NCBI GenBank assembly: GCA_021821945.1 | Contig: JAJZTF010000001.1 | Location: forward strand, 62,001 to 126,000 | Source of the DNA: Pseudomonadota bacterium | GTDB lineage: Bacteria > Pseudomonadota > Gammaproteobacteria > Burkholderiales > Gallionellaceae | Direction: 5' to 3' | DNA: 64,000 nucleotides | Shown here: piece after piece, positions 9,671 to 19,369 of the stretch | Numbering within the stretch: the first letter of the stretch is position 1 | How the letters are laid out: every line of letters starts with the position of its first letter | Program-made: the position numbers and the translations under genes | Notes under the pieces: model-generated | Database searches by the model: none | Told to the model about the DNA's origin: nothing | The model's input: the letters and a program-made list of their open reading frames with translations, nothing else

Positions 9671-11044
9671 ATGCCCGACACCAATCGCTCAAAGGCCGAA
9701 GCGCTTTTCTTCCAGGGCATCAGCCACATGCAAAAAGGCGAGAGCGCCGATGCGGAAGCCTGCTTCATGAAAGCAATCGAGCTTGAGCCAGGCTTTCCCG
9801 AGGCGCACACCAACCTCGCGATGCTGCTTGGCCTGCGCAATCAGGACAAGGCCGCAGAATTGCATTATCTTCTTTCCATCGCGTCAAATCCTTATCTTCC
9901 GCAAACCCATCTCAATTTTGGCGCGCTGCTTGCAAGGCAGAAGCGCTTCATCGAGGCCGAGGCCGCATACAGGAAAGCCATAAAACTCGATGCAAATTCG
10001 CCGGCAGCATGGTCCAACCTGGGTGTACTCTACGCCTGCATGAAGCGCGAAGAAGAAGCCGAGCGCTGTTACCGCACTGCGCTTATGCTGGATGAACATT
10101 TTGCCAAGGCGCGTTTCAACCTGAGTTACATACAGCTCAGACAAGGAAGATTCGAGGAAGGGTGGCAATCGCTCGAGGCGCGCGACTGGTATGCTCCGCT
10201 TCAAAGACTGCTTCAAATGCCGAGATGGCAAGGGGAGCCGCTTGCCGGAAAATCCCTGCTGATCTGTTTCGAGGCAGGCCTGGGAGACGTGATCCAGTTC
10301 TGCCGCTATGCCGAAGTGCTAAAGGAACAGGGTGCGGGAAACATCGCGCTGCTCTGCCATCCTCCCTTGAAGTCCCTCCTCGCAACGCTCCCGGGCGTCG
10401 ACTCCATCCTCTCCTTCGACGAGCCTCTTCCTTCATCGGGATGGGATTTCTGGACGCCTCTTCTGAGCATCCCGCATTTTTGCAACACCCGGCTCGATTC
10501 GATCCCCGCGCGCATACCCTACCTGCGCGCGGACTCCGATCGAATCAAAAAATGGCAGCCCCTTTTGCCAAAGAGCGGCTTCAAGGTCGGCCTGGTCTGG
10601 CGAGGCAGCGTGCATTTCGAAAACGATGCTGACCGCTCCCTGCCCTCGCTCGCCCTGCTCTCTCCCCTGTGGGCGGTAAAGAATATTGCCTTTGTCAGCC
10701 TGCAGAAGGGCGCGGGAGAGAACGAGATGCCGCCTGACGGTCTGCCTCTGATCCGGATCGGAACCAAGCTTTCCGATCTTGCCGACACTGCCGCAGTGGT
10801 TGCATGCCTGGATCTAGTGATTTCTGTCGACACGGCGGTTGCCCATCTGGCGGGCGCGATGGGCAAGCCATGCTGGGTGTTGCTGCCCGATTACAAGACC
10901 GACTGGCGCTGGCTCAAGGAACGCGCCGACTCGCCTTGGTACCCGGATGTGATGCGGCTGTTCCGCCAACCTGAAACCGGAAAGTGGGCTCCCGTCATCT
11001 CCGAGCTCACCAGCGCCTTGAAGAAGCTCACGCAGCAAGCCTGA
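9671..11044 (+). CDS. TPR-repeat protein with heptosyltransferase-like C-terminal domain
   Basis: A 457-aa protein. The N-terminal ~150 residues are tetratricopeptide repeats (for example AEACFMKAIELEPGFPEAHTN and AEAAYRKAIKLDANSPAAWSN). The C-terminal part resembles GT-B glycosyltransferases of the ADP-heptose type, with LLICFEAGLGDVIQFCRYA and the nucleotide-sugar-binding-like region VISVDTAVAHLAGAMGKPCWVLLP. The acceptor is unknown. The ATG at 9671 is preferred because an AT-rich promoter-like stretch (GATAATTATACAT) lies just upstream. It converges on rlpA with a 3-bp gap. Confidence 0.8.
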   Translation: MPDTNRSKAEALFFQGISHMQKGESADAEACFMKAIELEPGFPEAHTNLAMLLGLRNQDKAAELHYLLSIASNPYLPQTHLNFGALLARQKRFIEAEAAYRKAIKLDANSPAAWSNLGVLYACMKREEEAERCYRTALMLDEHFAKARFNLSYIQLRQGRFEEGWQSLEARDWYAPLQRLLQMPRWQGEPLAGKSLLICFEAGLGDVIQFCRYAEVLKEQGAGNIALLCHPPLKSLLATLPGVDSILSFDEPLPSSGWDFWTPLLSIPHFCNTRLDSIPARIPYLRADSDRIKKWQPLLPKSGFKVGLVWRGSVHFENDADRSLPSLALLSPLWAVKNIAFVSLQKGAGENEMPPDGLPLIRIGTKLSDLADTAAVVACLDLVISVDTAVAHLAGAMGKPCWVLLPDYKTDWRWLKERADSPWYPDVMRLFRQPETGKWAPVISELTSALKKLTQQA

Positions 11045-11047
11045 AAA

Positions 11048-11950
11048 TCAGTGCATGTTCAGCACGGGCAGAAAACCCAGCTTGTCCTTCAGGCTGTCGC
11101 GGCTGCTCCTTGCATCCGCAAGGCTTGAATAAGGACCGATGCGGACACGCGTCTTGTTGTCCTGTGTGAAGAGCGCGAGCTCCTTGCCCGCATCGCCCAG
11201 CCTTGCCTTCATCTCGGACAGGAACCTCTCGGCGGCGGCAAGCGTGTTGAAGGCGCCAAGCTGAAGGAAGATGTGCCCCTGTGGCGCATCGGCGGGAAGC
11301 GGCGCGCTGGCCACGGTTTGCATCGCGCTCTGTTCGGGCGCTCTTGCGATTTCATCCCTGACCGAAGGATAGGAGCCTGCAACCAGGCTCTCGATTTCCA
11401 CTTCCTGGCTGCCATTGCCGATAATGCCGAGCTTGTGCGCCGCGGTATAGGAGAGGTCTATCGCCCTGTCGTGCAGGAAAGGCCCCCGGTCATTGATGCG
11501 GACCACGACGGATTTTCCTGTCGCGACATTGGTCACGCGCGCATAGCTGGGTATCGGCAGCGTCGGATGCGCCGCCGTCATCGCATACATGTCGTATTTC
11601 TCCCCGCTTGCCGTGCGCTGACCGTTGAACTTCCTGCCATACCAGGAGGCAATGCCGCGCTGCTTGAAATTGCCCGGCCTGCTCAGCGGCCTGTAGGTCT
11701 TGTCCAGCGCGACATAGGGGCGGTTGGCATAACGGTGCAGCGGCTCGTCGACCGGCACCGCATCCGGGATCGCATCTATGTTTGCGGGAGGATGATCGTC
11801 AGGACCATCCCCTGCAAGATAGCCTCCCGATCCGGGAACGGGCGCCTGCACCGAAGGATGTTCGACTGCGGGGCGTTCCGTCTGACGCTGCGGGGCGCTG
11901 CCGCATGCAGTGAGAACCAGCGCCGCCAGCGCGATGATGAATAGCCTCAT
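11048..11950 (-). CDS. rlpA: septal ring lytic transglycosylase RlpA (lipoprotein with SPOR domain)
   Basis: An outer-membrane lipoprotein that cleaves denuded glycan strands during septation. The lipobox LTAC places the lipidated Cys at residue 16. The double-psi beta-barrel catalytic domain contains GIASWYGRKFNGQRTASGEKYDM and RINDRGPF. The C-terminal SPOR domain begins near IFLQLGAFNTLAAAERF. The 300 aa length is normal. It is the last gene of the mreBCD-mrdA-rodA series, 13 bp after rodA. Confidence 0.93.
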   Translation of the reverse strand: MRLFIIALAALVLTACGSAPQRQTERPAVEHPSVQAPVPGSGGYLAGDGPDDHPPANIDAIPDAVPVDEPLHRYANRPYVALDKTYRPLSRPGNFKQRGIASWYGRKFNGQRTASGEKYDMYAMTAAHPTLPIPSYARVTNVATGKSVVVRINDRGPFLHDRAIDLSYTAAHKLGIIGNGSQEVEIESLVAGSYPSVRDEIARAPEQSAMQTVASAPLPADAPQGHIFLQLGAFNTLAAAERFLSEMKARLGDAGKELALFTQDNKTRVRIGPYSSLADARSSRDSLKDKLGFLPVLNMH

Positions 11951-11963
11951 GCCTGCTCCTTGT

Positions 11964-13064
11964 TCAAGTCTTGACGAGTTTCTTGTGCGTCTGAATGCTC
12001 ATCAGCATACCAAAACCCAACAGCAGCGTCAGCATGGATGTTCCGCCGTAGCTCACCAGAGGCAGCGGCACGCCCACGATGGGGAGGATGCCGCTGACCA
12101 TGCCCATGTTGACGAAGGCATAGGTCGCAAAGGTCAGCGTGATGGATCCCGCCATCAGCCGGGTGAAATAGGTGGATGCATTCGCGGTGATCACGAACCC
12201 GCGCCATATCACGAAGAAATAGATCGCAAGCAGGATGAGATTGCCGACCAGGCCGAATTCCTCCGAATACACCGCAAAGATGAAGTCCGTCGTGCGCTCG
12301 GGCAGAAAATCCAGATGGGTCTGCGTGCCGTTCAAATAACCCTTGCCTAGGATGCCCCCGGAACCCACCGCGATCATGCCCTGTATCGTGTGATAACCCT
12401 TGCCCAGCGCATCCTGGGTGGGGTCGAGCAGCATCTCTATCCTGTGGCGCTGGTATTCGTGCATCATCTTCCACATCACCGGCGCGCTCGCGATCGCTGT
12501 GACCAGCATGCCCACCATCACCCGCCAGCTTAGCCCCGCAAGGAAGAGCACATAGAAACCGCTGGCGGAAATCAAAAGTGCGGTGCCGAGATCGGGCTGC
12601 TTTGCGATCAGGCCGACAGGCATCAGCAGGAGCAGCGCTGCGACGATGTAATTCTTCATCCTGAGCGCAGCCTCGTGCTTTTCGAAGTACCAGGCCATCA
12701 TCAAGGGGACGCCTATTTTCATCAGCTCCGATGGCTGTATGGTCGCCACACCTATGTTGAGCCAGCGTTTTGCGCCGTGGCTGCTGACGCCGAGCGGCGT
12801 CAGAACGCCAAGCAGCAGCACCAGCCCCACCACATATATCGGCACGGCGGTGCGCATCAGATAATGCAGCGGAAGATTGGCGACGATCCACATGCAGACG
12901 AGCGCAACCAGGATGTTCGCCCCCTGCGCCATGACCCTGTCCCAGCTGTGTTCCCCCGCGCTGTACAAGGTCAGCAGGCTTACCGCCATCAGCATGCCCA
13001 TGCCCGCCAGAAGCGGCCTGTCCAGATGCGCCATGATGCGCTGCAACAGCTGTCTTTTCGTCAT
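11964..13064 (-). CDS. rodA: rod shape-determining protein RodA (SEDS peptidoglycan polymerase)
   Basis: A polytopic inner-membrane glycosyltransferase of the SEDS family that polymerises glycan strands during elongation together with PBP2. At 366 aa it has about ten hydrophobic segments and SEDS signatures such as QPDLGTALLI, the Asp/Glu-rich loop near GTQTHLDFLPERTTDFIFAV, and PLPLVSYGGTSML. The ATG at 13064 follows the mrdA stop after one base, so I prefer it to an upstream in-frame ATG inside mrdA. Confidence 0.95.
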   Translation of the reverse strand: MTKRQLLQRIMAHLDRPLLAGMGMLMAVSLLTLYSAGEHSWDRVMAQGANILVALVCMWIVANLPLHYLMRTAVPIYVVGLVLLLGVLTPLGVSSHGAKRWLNIGVATIQPSELMKIGVPLMMAWYFEKHEAALRMKNYIVAALLLLMPVGLIAKQPDLGTALLISASGFYVLFLAGLSWRVMVGMLVTAIASAPVMWKMMHEYQRHRIEMLLDPTQDALGKGYHTIQGMIAVGSGGILGKGYLNGTQTHLDFLPERTTDFIFAVYSEEFGLVGNLILLAIYFFVIWRGFVITANASTYFTRLMAGSITLTFATYAFVNMGMVSGILPIVGVPLPLVSYGGTSMLTLLLGFGMLMSIQTHKKLVKT

Positions 13065-13065
13065 G

Positions 13066-14973
13066 TCAATCCACCACCGGAACGGCCGAAGCGGCAGGTT
13101 CTGCGACCTTCGGTACATCAGGCACCTTGCCAAGCAGATAATAATCCATCACGCGGCGGGCGATCGGCGCTGCGGTGCCCCCCCCATGCCCGCCGTTTTC
13201 CACCAGCACTGCGATCGCGATCCTGGGTTTGTCGACAGGCGCAAAGGCGATGAACCATGCGTGATCGCGGTGCCTCTCGTCGAGCTTGCTGGCATCGTAT
13301 TTCTCCCCCTGCTTCATGCCGACTACCTGCGCGGTCCCGGTCTTTCCAGCAATGGTATAGGGGGCGCCTGCAGAAGCCTGGGCCGCCGTTCCTCCGGGCT
13401 GAGTCACCGCCTGCATCGCACGCTTGACCAGATCGAGATTCTCGGGGTCTATCCTGACGTCGAAAGCCTGGGGATCATCCACCTTGCGAACCTTGCCCGT
13501 ACTCGAATTCTTCACTTCCATCAACAGATGCGGATGATAGCCTATGCCGCCGTTGGCAAGCGTTGCCGTCGCCATCGCGAGCTGCAAAGGCGTGACCAGG
13601 CTGTATCCCTGGCCTATGCCCACCGATACCGTGTCTCCCGCATACCATTTCTGCTTGAAATGCTTCTGCTTCCATTCCTGTGATGGCAGAAGCCCGGATG
13701 TCTCGCCATCGAGATCGATGCCGGTCTTCCTGCCGAAACCGAAGCCCGAGAGATAGCTGTATATCCGGTCTATGCCGAGCTCTGTTGCGAGGCCGTAATA
13801 GTAGGTGTCGCAGGAAACCACGATGGACTTGAACATGTCCACCATGCCATGTCCGCCAGGCTTCCAGTCCCGGTAATGATGCGAGCTTCCCGGCAGCGTG
13901 AAATAGCCCGGATCGCTGATCGCCTGAGTCGGCGATCTCACCTTGTAGTAGAGCCCGGCCAGCGCCATGAAGGGCTTGATCGTCGAGCCCGAAGGATACT
14001 GTCCTCGCAGCACGCGGTTGTTGAGCGGATGGTCGGGCGACTCGTTGAGCTCCTTCCAGCTGTCCGCATCTATGCCGTCCACAAACAGGCTGGGATCGAA
14101 CCCCGGCTTGCTCACGAAAGCCAGCACCTCTCCGTTGTTGGGGTCGATCGCAACAAGCGCCCCCCTGTGATCGCCGAACGACTGCTCGGCGATCTCCTGC
14201 AGCTTCGCGTCTATGCTGAGTATCAGGGTATTTCCGGAAACGGGCGGCGTGCGCGAGATGATGCGCACGGCGCGCCCTGCGGAATCCACCTCGACCTGCT
14301 CTATGCCCGTCCTGCCATGCAGCTCATCCTCGTAATACTGCTCCAGCCCCGTCTTGCCGATGTAGTCCGTTCCGCGGTAATTCGCCGCCTGATCGTTCTC
14401 CTCGAGTTTATCCTGGTCGGCCTGGTTGATGCGCCCGATGTAGCCCAGAAGGTGCGCGGTCTTGTCCGAAAATGGATAATCGCGGAACAGGCGCGCCTTG
14501 ATCTCGACGCCCGGGAAGCGGTACTGCTGTGCCGCAAAGCGCGCGACCTCCTCGTCGGTGAGGCGGCTTCTGATCATCAGCGTCTCGAAGTCATGACTCT
14601 CGGCCTGCAGCTTCCTGAAGCGCTTGCGGTCCCTGGGCTCTATGTCGACGATCCTGGAAAGCTCGTTGATGGTCGCCTGCACATCCTTGACCTTGCTGGG
14701 CGTGATTTCCAGCGTGTAGCCCGAAAAGTTGTGCGCCAGCACCACGCCGTTCCTGTCCAGTATCAGGCCGCGATTGGGCACGATGGGCATGATGGAGATG
14801 CGGTTCTTCTCTGCCAGCGTATGGTAGTACTCATGGCGGATCACCTGAAGGTAGAAGAAGCGTGCGAGCAGCGCAACGAGCAGCACCAGGGCAAAGCCCA
14901 TGCCGATGAACAGGCGCAAGCGGAAGTTGAACATCTCCTGCTGGTGATTCTTCAGCTCGACACGTCTGTTCAT
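13066..14973 (-). CDS. mrdA: penicillin-binding protein 2 (elongasome transpeptidase)
   Basis: A class B PBP that cross-links peptidoglycan in the elongasome. It has one N-terminal membrane anchor (about residues 20-43), a dimerisation/pedestal domain, and a transpeptidase domain with the SxxK nucleophile at Ser330 (SGSTIKPFMAL) and the KTG triad member in AGKTGTAQVVG. The 635 aa length is typical. Its ATG overlaps the mreD stop (ATGA), and rodA follows after one base, so the three are translationally linked. Confidence 0.96.
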   Translation of the reverse strand: MNRRVELKNHQQEMFNFRLRLFIGMGFALVLLVALLARFFYLQVIRHEYYHTLAEKNRISIMPIVPNRGLILDRNGVVLAHNFSGYTLEITPSKVKDVQATINELSRIVDIEPRDRKRFRKLQAESHDFETLMIRSRLTDEEVARFAAQQYRFPGVEIKARLFRDYPFSDKTAHLLGYIGRINQADQDKLEENDQAANYRGTDYIGKTGLEQYYEDELHGRTGIEQVEVDSAGRAVRIISRTPPVSGNTLILSIDAKLQEIAEQSFGDHRGALVAIDPNNGEVLAFVSKPGFDPSLFVDGIDADSWKELNESPDHPLNNRVLRGQYPSGSTIKPFMALAGLYYKVRSPTQAISDPGYFTLPGSSHHYRDWKPGGHGMVDMFKSIVVSCDTYYYGLATELGIDRIYSYLSGFGFGRKTGIDLDGETSGLLPSQEWKQKHFKQKWYAGDTVSVGIGQGYSLVTPLQLAMATATLANGGIGYHPHLLMEVKNSSTGKVRKVDDPQAFDVRIDPENLDLVKRAMQAVTQPGGTAAQASAGAPYTIAGKTGTAQVVGMKQGEKYDASKLDERHRDHAWFIAFAPVDKPRIAIAVLVENGGHGGGTAAPIARRVMDYYLLGKVPDVPKVAEPAASAVPVVD

Positions 14974-15476
14974 TCACGTTCCACGCGCCGCTGGCGCACA
15001 GACTGGAAAAGGGCGCTGACAGGAATCCACAGCAGCGTCGAGGTAAGGCAACCCAGGAAATAGCTCCATGCCAGCTGGCCGTTGACCTGCCAATGGACCA
15101 CGGCATAGACCGAATAGGTCGCAAGAAGTATCAGGAATACCTGGGTCGTCTGCTCGCGCAGATCGAACATCCTGATCCGGCGGTTCAGCACCACGCCGCC
15201 GAAAGCAAGCACCGTGTATGAAAGCGCATGCTGCCCGAACAGGCTTGCATCGTTCACGTCCGACAATATGCCGACGGCCCAGGCAAGGCCGATGCCCATG
15301 CGGTAGGGCTTGTGGGTGCACCAGTAGAGCATGGTCACGGCCACGAAATCCGGGCGCAGAACCAGCCATATCCCTCCCCACGGCAGCGCATTCAGGAAGA
15401 GCGCGACGAGCACGCTGCCCGCAATGAACAGATTGCTGACAGGCCGCAGGATTTCGGTGCGTTCCTGCGTGGGCAT
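14970..15476 (-). CDS. mreD: rod shape-determining protein MreD
   Basis: A 168-aa membrane protein with about five hydrophobic segments, including LFIAGSVLVALFLNALPWG and VFLILLATYSVYAVVHW, and the family-type RPDFVAVTMLYW. It is part of the elongasome. The start was chosen at 15476 because the ATG shares one base with the mreC stop (TGATG). The stop overlaps the PBP2 start. Context between mreC and mrdA makes the call secure although MreD sequences are poorly conserved. Confidence 0.92.
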   Translation of the reverse strand: MPTQERTEILRPVSNLFIAGSVLVALFLNALPWGGIWLVLRPDFVAVTMLYWCTHKPYRMGIGLAWAVGILSDVNDASLFGQHALSYTVLAFGGVVLNRRIRMFDLREQTTQVFLILLATYSVYAVVHWQVNGQLAWSYFLGCLTSTLLWIPVSALFQSVRQRRVERE

Positions 15477-16381
15477 CAATGGCCACCCGTTTTCTTGGAT
15501 TTCTGCCTGGAGGGGGCAGGCGCCTCTTCCGGACGTGCAGGCAAAGGCTGGGCCGGCGACAAAACCATCAGATAACGGTGCTCGTCGACGCCCCCGAGCG
15601 GCGTGCAGACGATGCGCGCAAAGGGATAGGCCGCATCGCGTTCTATCGTGTCCACTCTGGCGACCGGAATGCCCGGGGGATATATCCCGTCTATGCCCGA
15701 AGTCACCAGCACATCCCCCTTCACGATGTCCGCGCTGACCGGCATGTAGCGCAGCGCCAGATGGCTGGTATCCCCTGCCCCGAATGCGATGCTGCGCAGG
15801 CCGTTGCGCTGGATCTGCACGGGAACCGCATGATCCTTCTCGGTGATCAGCGTGACTTCGGAAAGCCACGGATAGACGCGCGTGATCTGCCCCACGACGC
15901 CCTTGTCGTCCATCACCACCTGCCCTTCCTGGATGTTCGCCGCACTTCCCTTGTCGATCAGGACCTTGCGCCTGAAGACATCGCGTTCCGCATAGACGAT
16001 CTCGGCAAATTTCACACCGGGCTGGCTCTGCTGCCGCAATGCAAGCAAGGTGCGAAGCTGACGGTTCTCGCGCAGCATGGCCTGCCATTGCACGAGCTGG
16101 GACATGTCCGCCTCATGCTGGCGATGCAGCGCCCTGTTCTCCGCTAGCAGCTTCTGATGGCCCACGAAGAATTCCTCCGACTGCTGCCAGAGCGCGCCGG
16201 GCAGCGTGGCCAACCGCTGCACGGGATAGACCAGCTCGGAAATCAGGCTTCTTGCGGATTCAAGATAACGGTAGCGGGCATCGACGAACATCAGCAGCAA
16301 AGACAGCGCGGAAAAAAACACGAGGCGCGCAACCGGGCTTGGCCCCCTGTTGAACACCTGAAATGTTTGCGTTCCTTCCAT
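15476..16381 (-). CDS. mreC: rod shape-determining protein MreC
   Basis: A bitopic periplasmic scaffold of the elongasome. The 301-aa protein has a short cytoplasmic tail, one transmembrane segment (about residues 19-35, LVFFSALSLLLMFVD), a coiled-coil region (residues ~70-110, rich in Gln, Glu and Leu) and the beta-barrel MreC domain with VYAERDVFRRKVLIDKGS and DVLVTSGIDGIYPPGIPVA. It lies 54 bp downstream of mreB and overlaps mreD by one base. Confidence 0.95.
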   Translation of the reverse strand: MEGTQTFQVFNRGPSPVARLVFFSALSLLLMFVDARYRYLESARSLISELVYPVQRLATLPGALWQQSEEFFVGHQKLLAENRALHRQHEADMSQLVQWQAMLRENRQLRTLLALRQQSQPGVKFAEIVYAERDVFRRKVLIDKGSAANIQEGQVVMDDKGVVGQITRVYPWLSEVTLITEKDHAVPVQIQRNGLRSIAFGAGDTSHLALRYMPVSADIVKGDVLVTSGIDGIYPPGIPVARVDTIERDAAYPFARIVCTPLGGVDEHRYLMVLSPAQPLPARPEEAPAPSRQKSKKTGGH

Positions 16382-16435
16382 CTTCAGCAGGCGAACCCTG
16401 TCGCCGGATTTTCTGTATGTCGCGGATGGAACACG

Positions 16436-17528
<1,093 letters not shown>

Positions 17529-17562
17529 ACTCTATTAGCTCCACCATTATAAAGTTTTTGCC

Positions 17563-17850
17563 ATGTCATTAAGCACTGACGATGTTCGAAAAGTGGCGCG
17601 TCTTGCGCGCCTTGCGATGAACGACGAAGAAATCGAGGCCGCGAGGTCCCAGTTGTCCGGCATCTTCAATCTGATCGAGGAGATGCAGGCCGTGGACACC
17701 GGCGGCATAGCGCCCATGTCGCACGCCCAGGACCTGTCACAGCGGCTGCGCGAAGACAGGGTCACGGAATCCGACCAGCGCGAACGCTTCCAGAGCATCG
17801 CGCCGCAGGTCGAATCCGGCCTATATCTCGTCCCCCAGGTCATCGAATAA
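17563..17850 (+). CDS. gatC: aspartyl/glutamyl-tRNA amidotransferase subunit C
   Basis: A small (95 aa) subunit that stabilises the GatCAB complex, which converts misacylated Glu-tRNA-Gln or Asp-tRNA-Asn to the amide. Family features are [20 protein letters not shown] at the N-terminus and the mid-region ILNLIEEM-like [12 protein letters not shown] followed by a Pro-Met (APMSHA). It lies two bases upstream of gatA and is divergent from mreB. Confidence 0.95.
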   Translation: MSLSTDDVRKVARLARLAMNDEEIEAARSQLSGIFNLIEEMQAVDTGGIAPMSHAQDLSQRLREDRVTESDQRERFQSIAPQVESGLYLVPQVIE

Positions 17851-17852
17851 CC

Positions 17853-19313
17853 ATGTTGAATTTCAGCCTCAAGCAAATGGGCGCCGCATTGCGCGCCAGA
17901 GAGATCTCCAGCGTCGAGCTGACCCGCCTTTACCTCGAGCGCATCGCCGCGCAAAATCCGCTCTACAATGCCTACATCACCGTCGATCCGGAAATGTCCC
18001 TGGAGCAGGCGCGCCTTGCCGACGAACTGCTCTCAAAAGGCGAGGCTCAGCCCCTGACCGGGATACCGGTCGCGCAGAAGGACATATTCTGCGCGAAGGG
18101 CTGGCGCACCACCTGCGGATCGAAGATGCTCGAAAATTTCATCGCCCCGTATGACGCGCATGTGATCGAACAGTTCAACAAGGCCTGCGCGGTCAATCTC
18201 GGCAAGACCAACATGGACGAGTTCGCGATGGGCTCATCCAATGAAACCTCCCATTTTGGCGCCGTGAAAAACCCCTGGGACAGGGAACGCGTGCCGGGCG
18301 GCAGTTCGGGGGGTGCGGCCGCCGCGGTGGCAGCCCGCCTCTGCGCGGCAGCGACAGGCACCGACACCGGGGGCTCGATACGCCAGCCCGCAGCGCTTTG
18401 CGGAATATCCGGCATCAAGCCGACCTACGGGACCGTTTCCCGCTACGGCATGATCGCCTTCGCCTCCAGCCTAGATCAGGCAGGCCCCATGGCAAGAAGC
18501 GCCGAGGACTGCGCGCTGCTTCTGAACCTGATGACGGGATTCGATGAGCGGGATTCGACCTCGTTGCAGCGCGAAAGGGAGGACTATGCCCGCGATCTCG
18601 ACCAGCCATTGAAGGGGCTGCGCATCGGGCTTCCCAGGGAGTTCTTCGCCGAGGGACTTGCTCCCGACGTGGCCGCCCGCGTGGAGGACGCGATCGCCGA
18701 ATACAGGAAGCTCGGCGCCGTCACGGTGGACATCAGCCTTCCCAATTCGAGGCTTGCGGTGCCGGTCTATTATGTGCTCGCGCCCGCCGAAGCATCAAGC
18801 AACCTTTCGCGCTATGACGGCGTGCGCTACGGTTACCGCGCGCCTGAATATGCAGACCTCTCCGAGATGTACGAAAGGAGCCGGTCACAGGGATTCGGCG
18901 AGGAGGTCAAGCGCCGCATCATGATAGGCACCTATGTGCTCTCGCACGGTTACTACGATGCCTACTACCTGCAGGCGCAGAAGATCAGGCGCCTCATCGC
19001 CCAGGACTTTGCCGAGGCATTCAGGCAGTGCGACGTGATCATGGGGCCGACCTCGCCTTCCACCGCGTTCAGGCTTGGAGAAAAGGGAAATGATCCGGTG
19101 CAGATGTATCTCTCCGACATCTACACCATCGCGGTGAATCTCGCAGGCCTTCCCGGCATGTCGATTCCATGCGGCTTCGATGGCAACGGCATGCCGGCAG
19201 GACTGCAGATCATCGGCAACTATTTCGAAGAGGCGCGCATGCTAAATGTCGCGCATCAATATCAACTGGCAACCGACTGGCATCAAGCAACCCCATCTGG
19301 TGTAATTGTGTAA
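17853..19313 (+). CDS. gatA: aspartyl/glutamyl-tRNA amidotransferase subunit A
   Basis: The amidase-signature subunit that releases ammonia from glutamine. The Ser-cisSer-Lys triad is visible: Lys in [10 protein letters not shown], and the serines in [17 protein letters not shown] and [12 protein letters not shown]. The 486 aa length is normal. The C-terminus ([14 protein letters not shown]) is slightly unusual and lies at the left border of the restriction island, so its last residues might have changed on insertion. gatB, its usual next gene, lies about 8.8 kb downstream. Confidence 0.96.
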   Translation: MLNFSLKQMGAALRAREISSVELTRLYLERIAAQNPLYNAYITVDPEMSLEQARLADELLSKGEAQPLTGIPVAQKDIFCAKGWRTTCGSKMLENFIAPYDAHVIEQFNKACAVNLGKTNMDEFAMGSSNETSHFGAVKNPWDRERVPGGSSGGAAAAVAARLCAAATGTDTGGSIRQPAALCGISGIKPTYGTVSRYGMIAFASSLDQAGPMARSAEDCALLLNLMTGFDERDSTSLQREREDYARDLDQPLKGLRIGLPREFFAEGLAPDVAARVEDAIAEYRKLGAVTVDISLPNSRLAVPVYYVLAPAEASSNLSRYDGVRYGYRAPEYADLSEMYERSRSQGFGEEVKRRIMIGTYVLSHGYYDAYYLQAQKIRRLIAQDFAEAFRQCDVIMGPTSPSTAFRLGEKGNDPVQMYLSDIYTIAVNLAGLPGMSIPCGFDGNGMPAGLQIIGNYFEEARMLNVAHQYQLATDWHQATPSGVIV

Positions 19314-19352
19314 GTTGATGTAGCCGATCCGTCAGGCCGAGATACCATCAAC
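19314..19352. repeat. inverted repeat between gatA and hsdM
   Basis: GTTGATG (19314-19320) and CATCAAC (19346-19352) are reverse complements separated by 25 bases, just upstream of hsdM. It could be an operator or an RNA hairpin. There is no T-run, so it is not a standard terminator. Confidence 0.35.
19329..19337 (+). repeat. left copy of 9-bp direct repeat at the defence island edge
   Basis: CCGTCAGGC, 15 bases after the gatA stop; identical to 28077-28085 just upstream of gatB. It may be a target-site duplication or chance. Confidence 0.4.
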
Positions 19353-19369
19353 ATTGAGTACAGCCCAAA

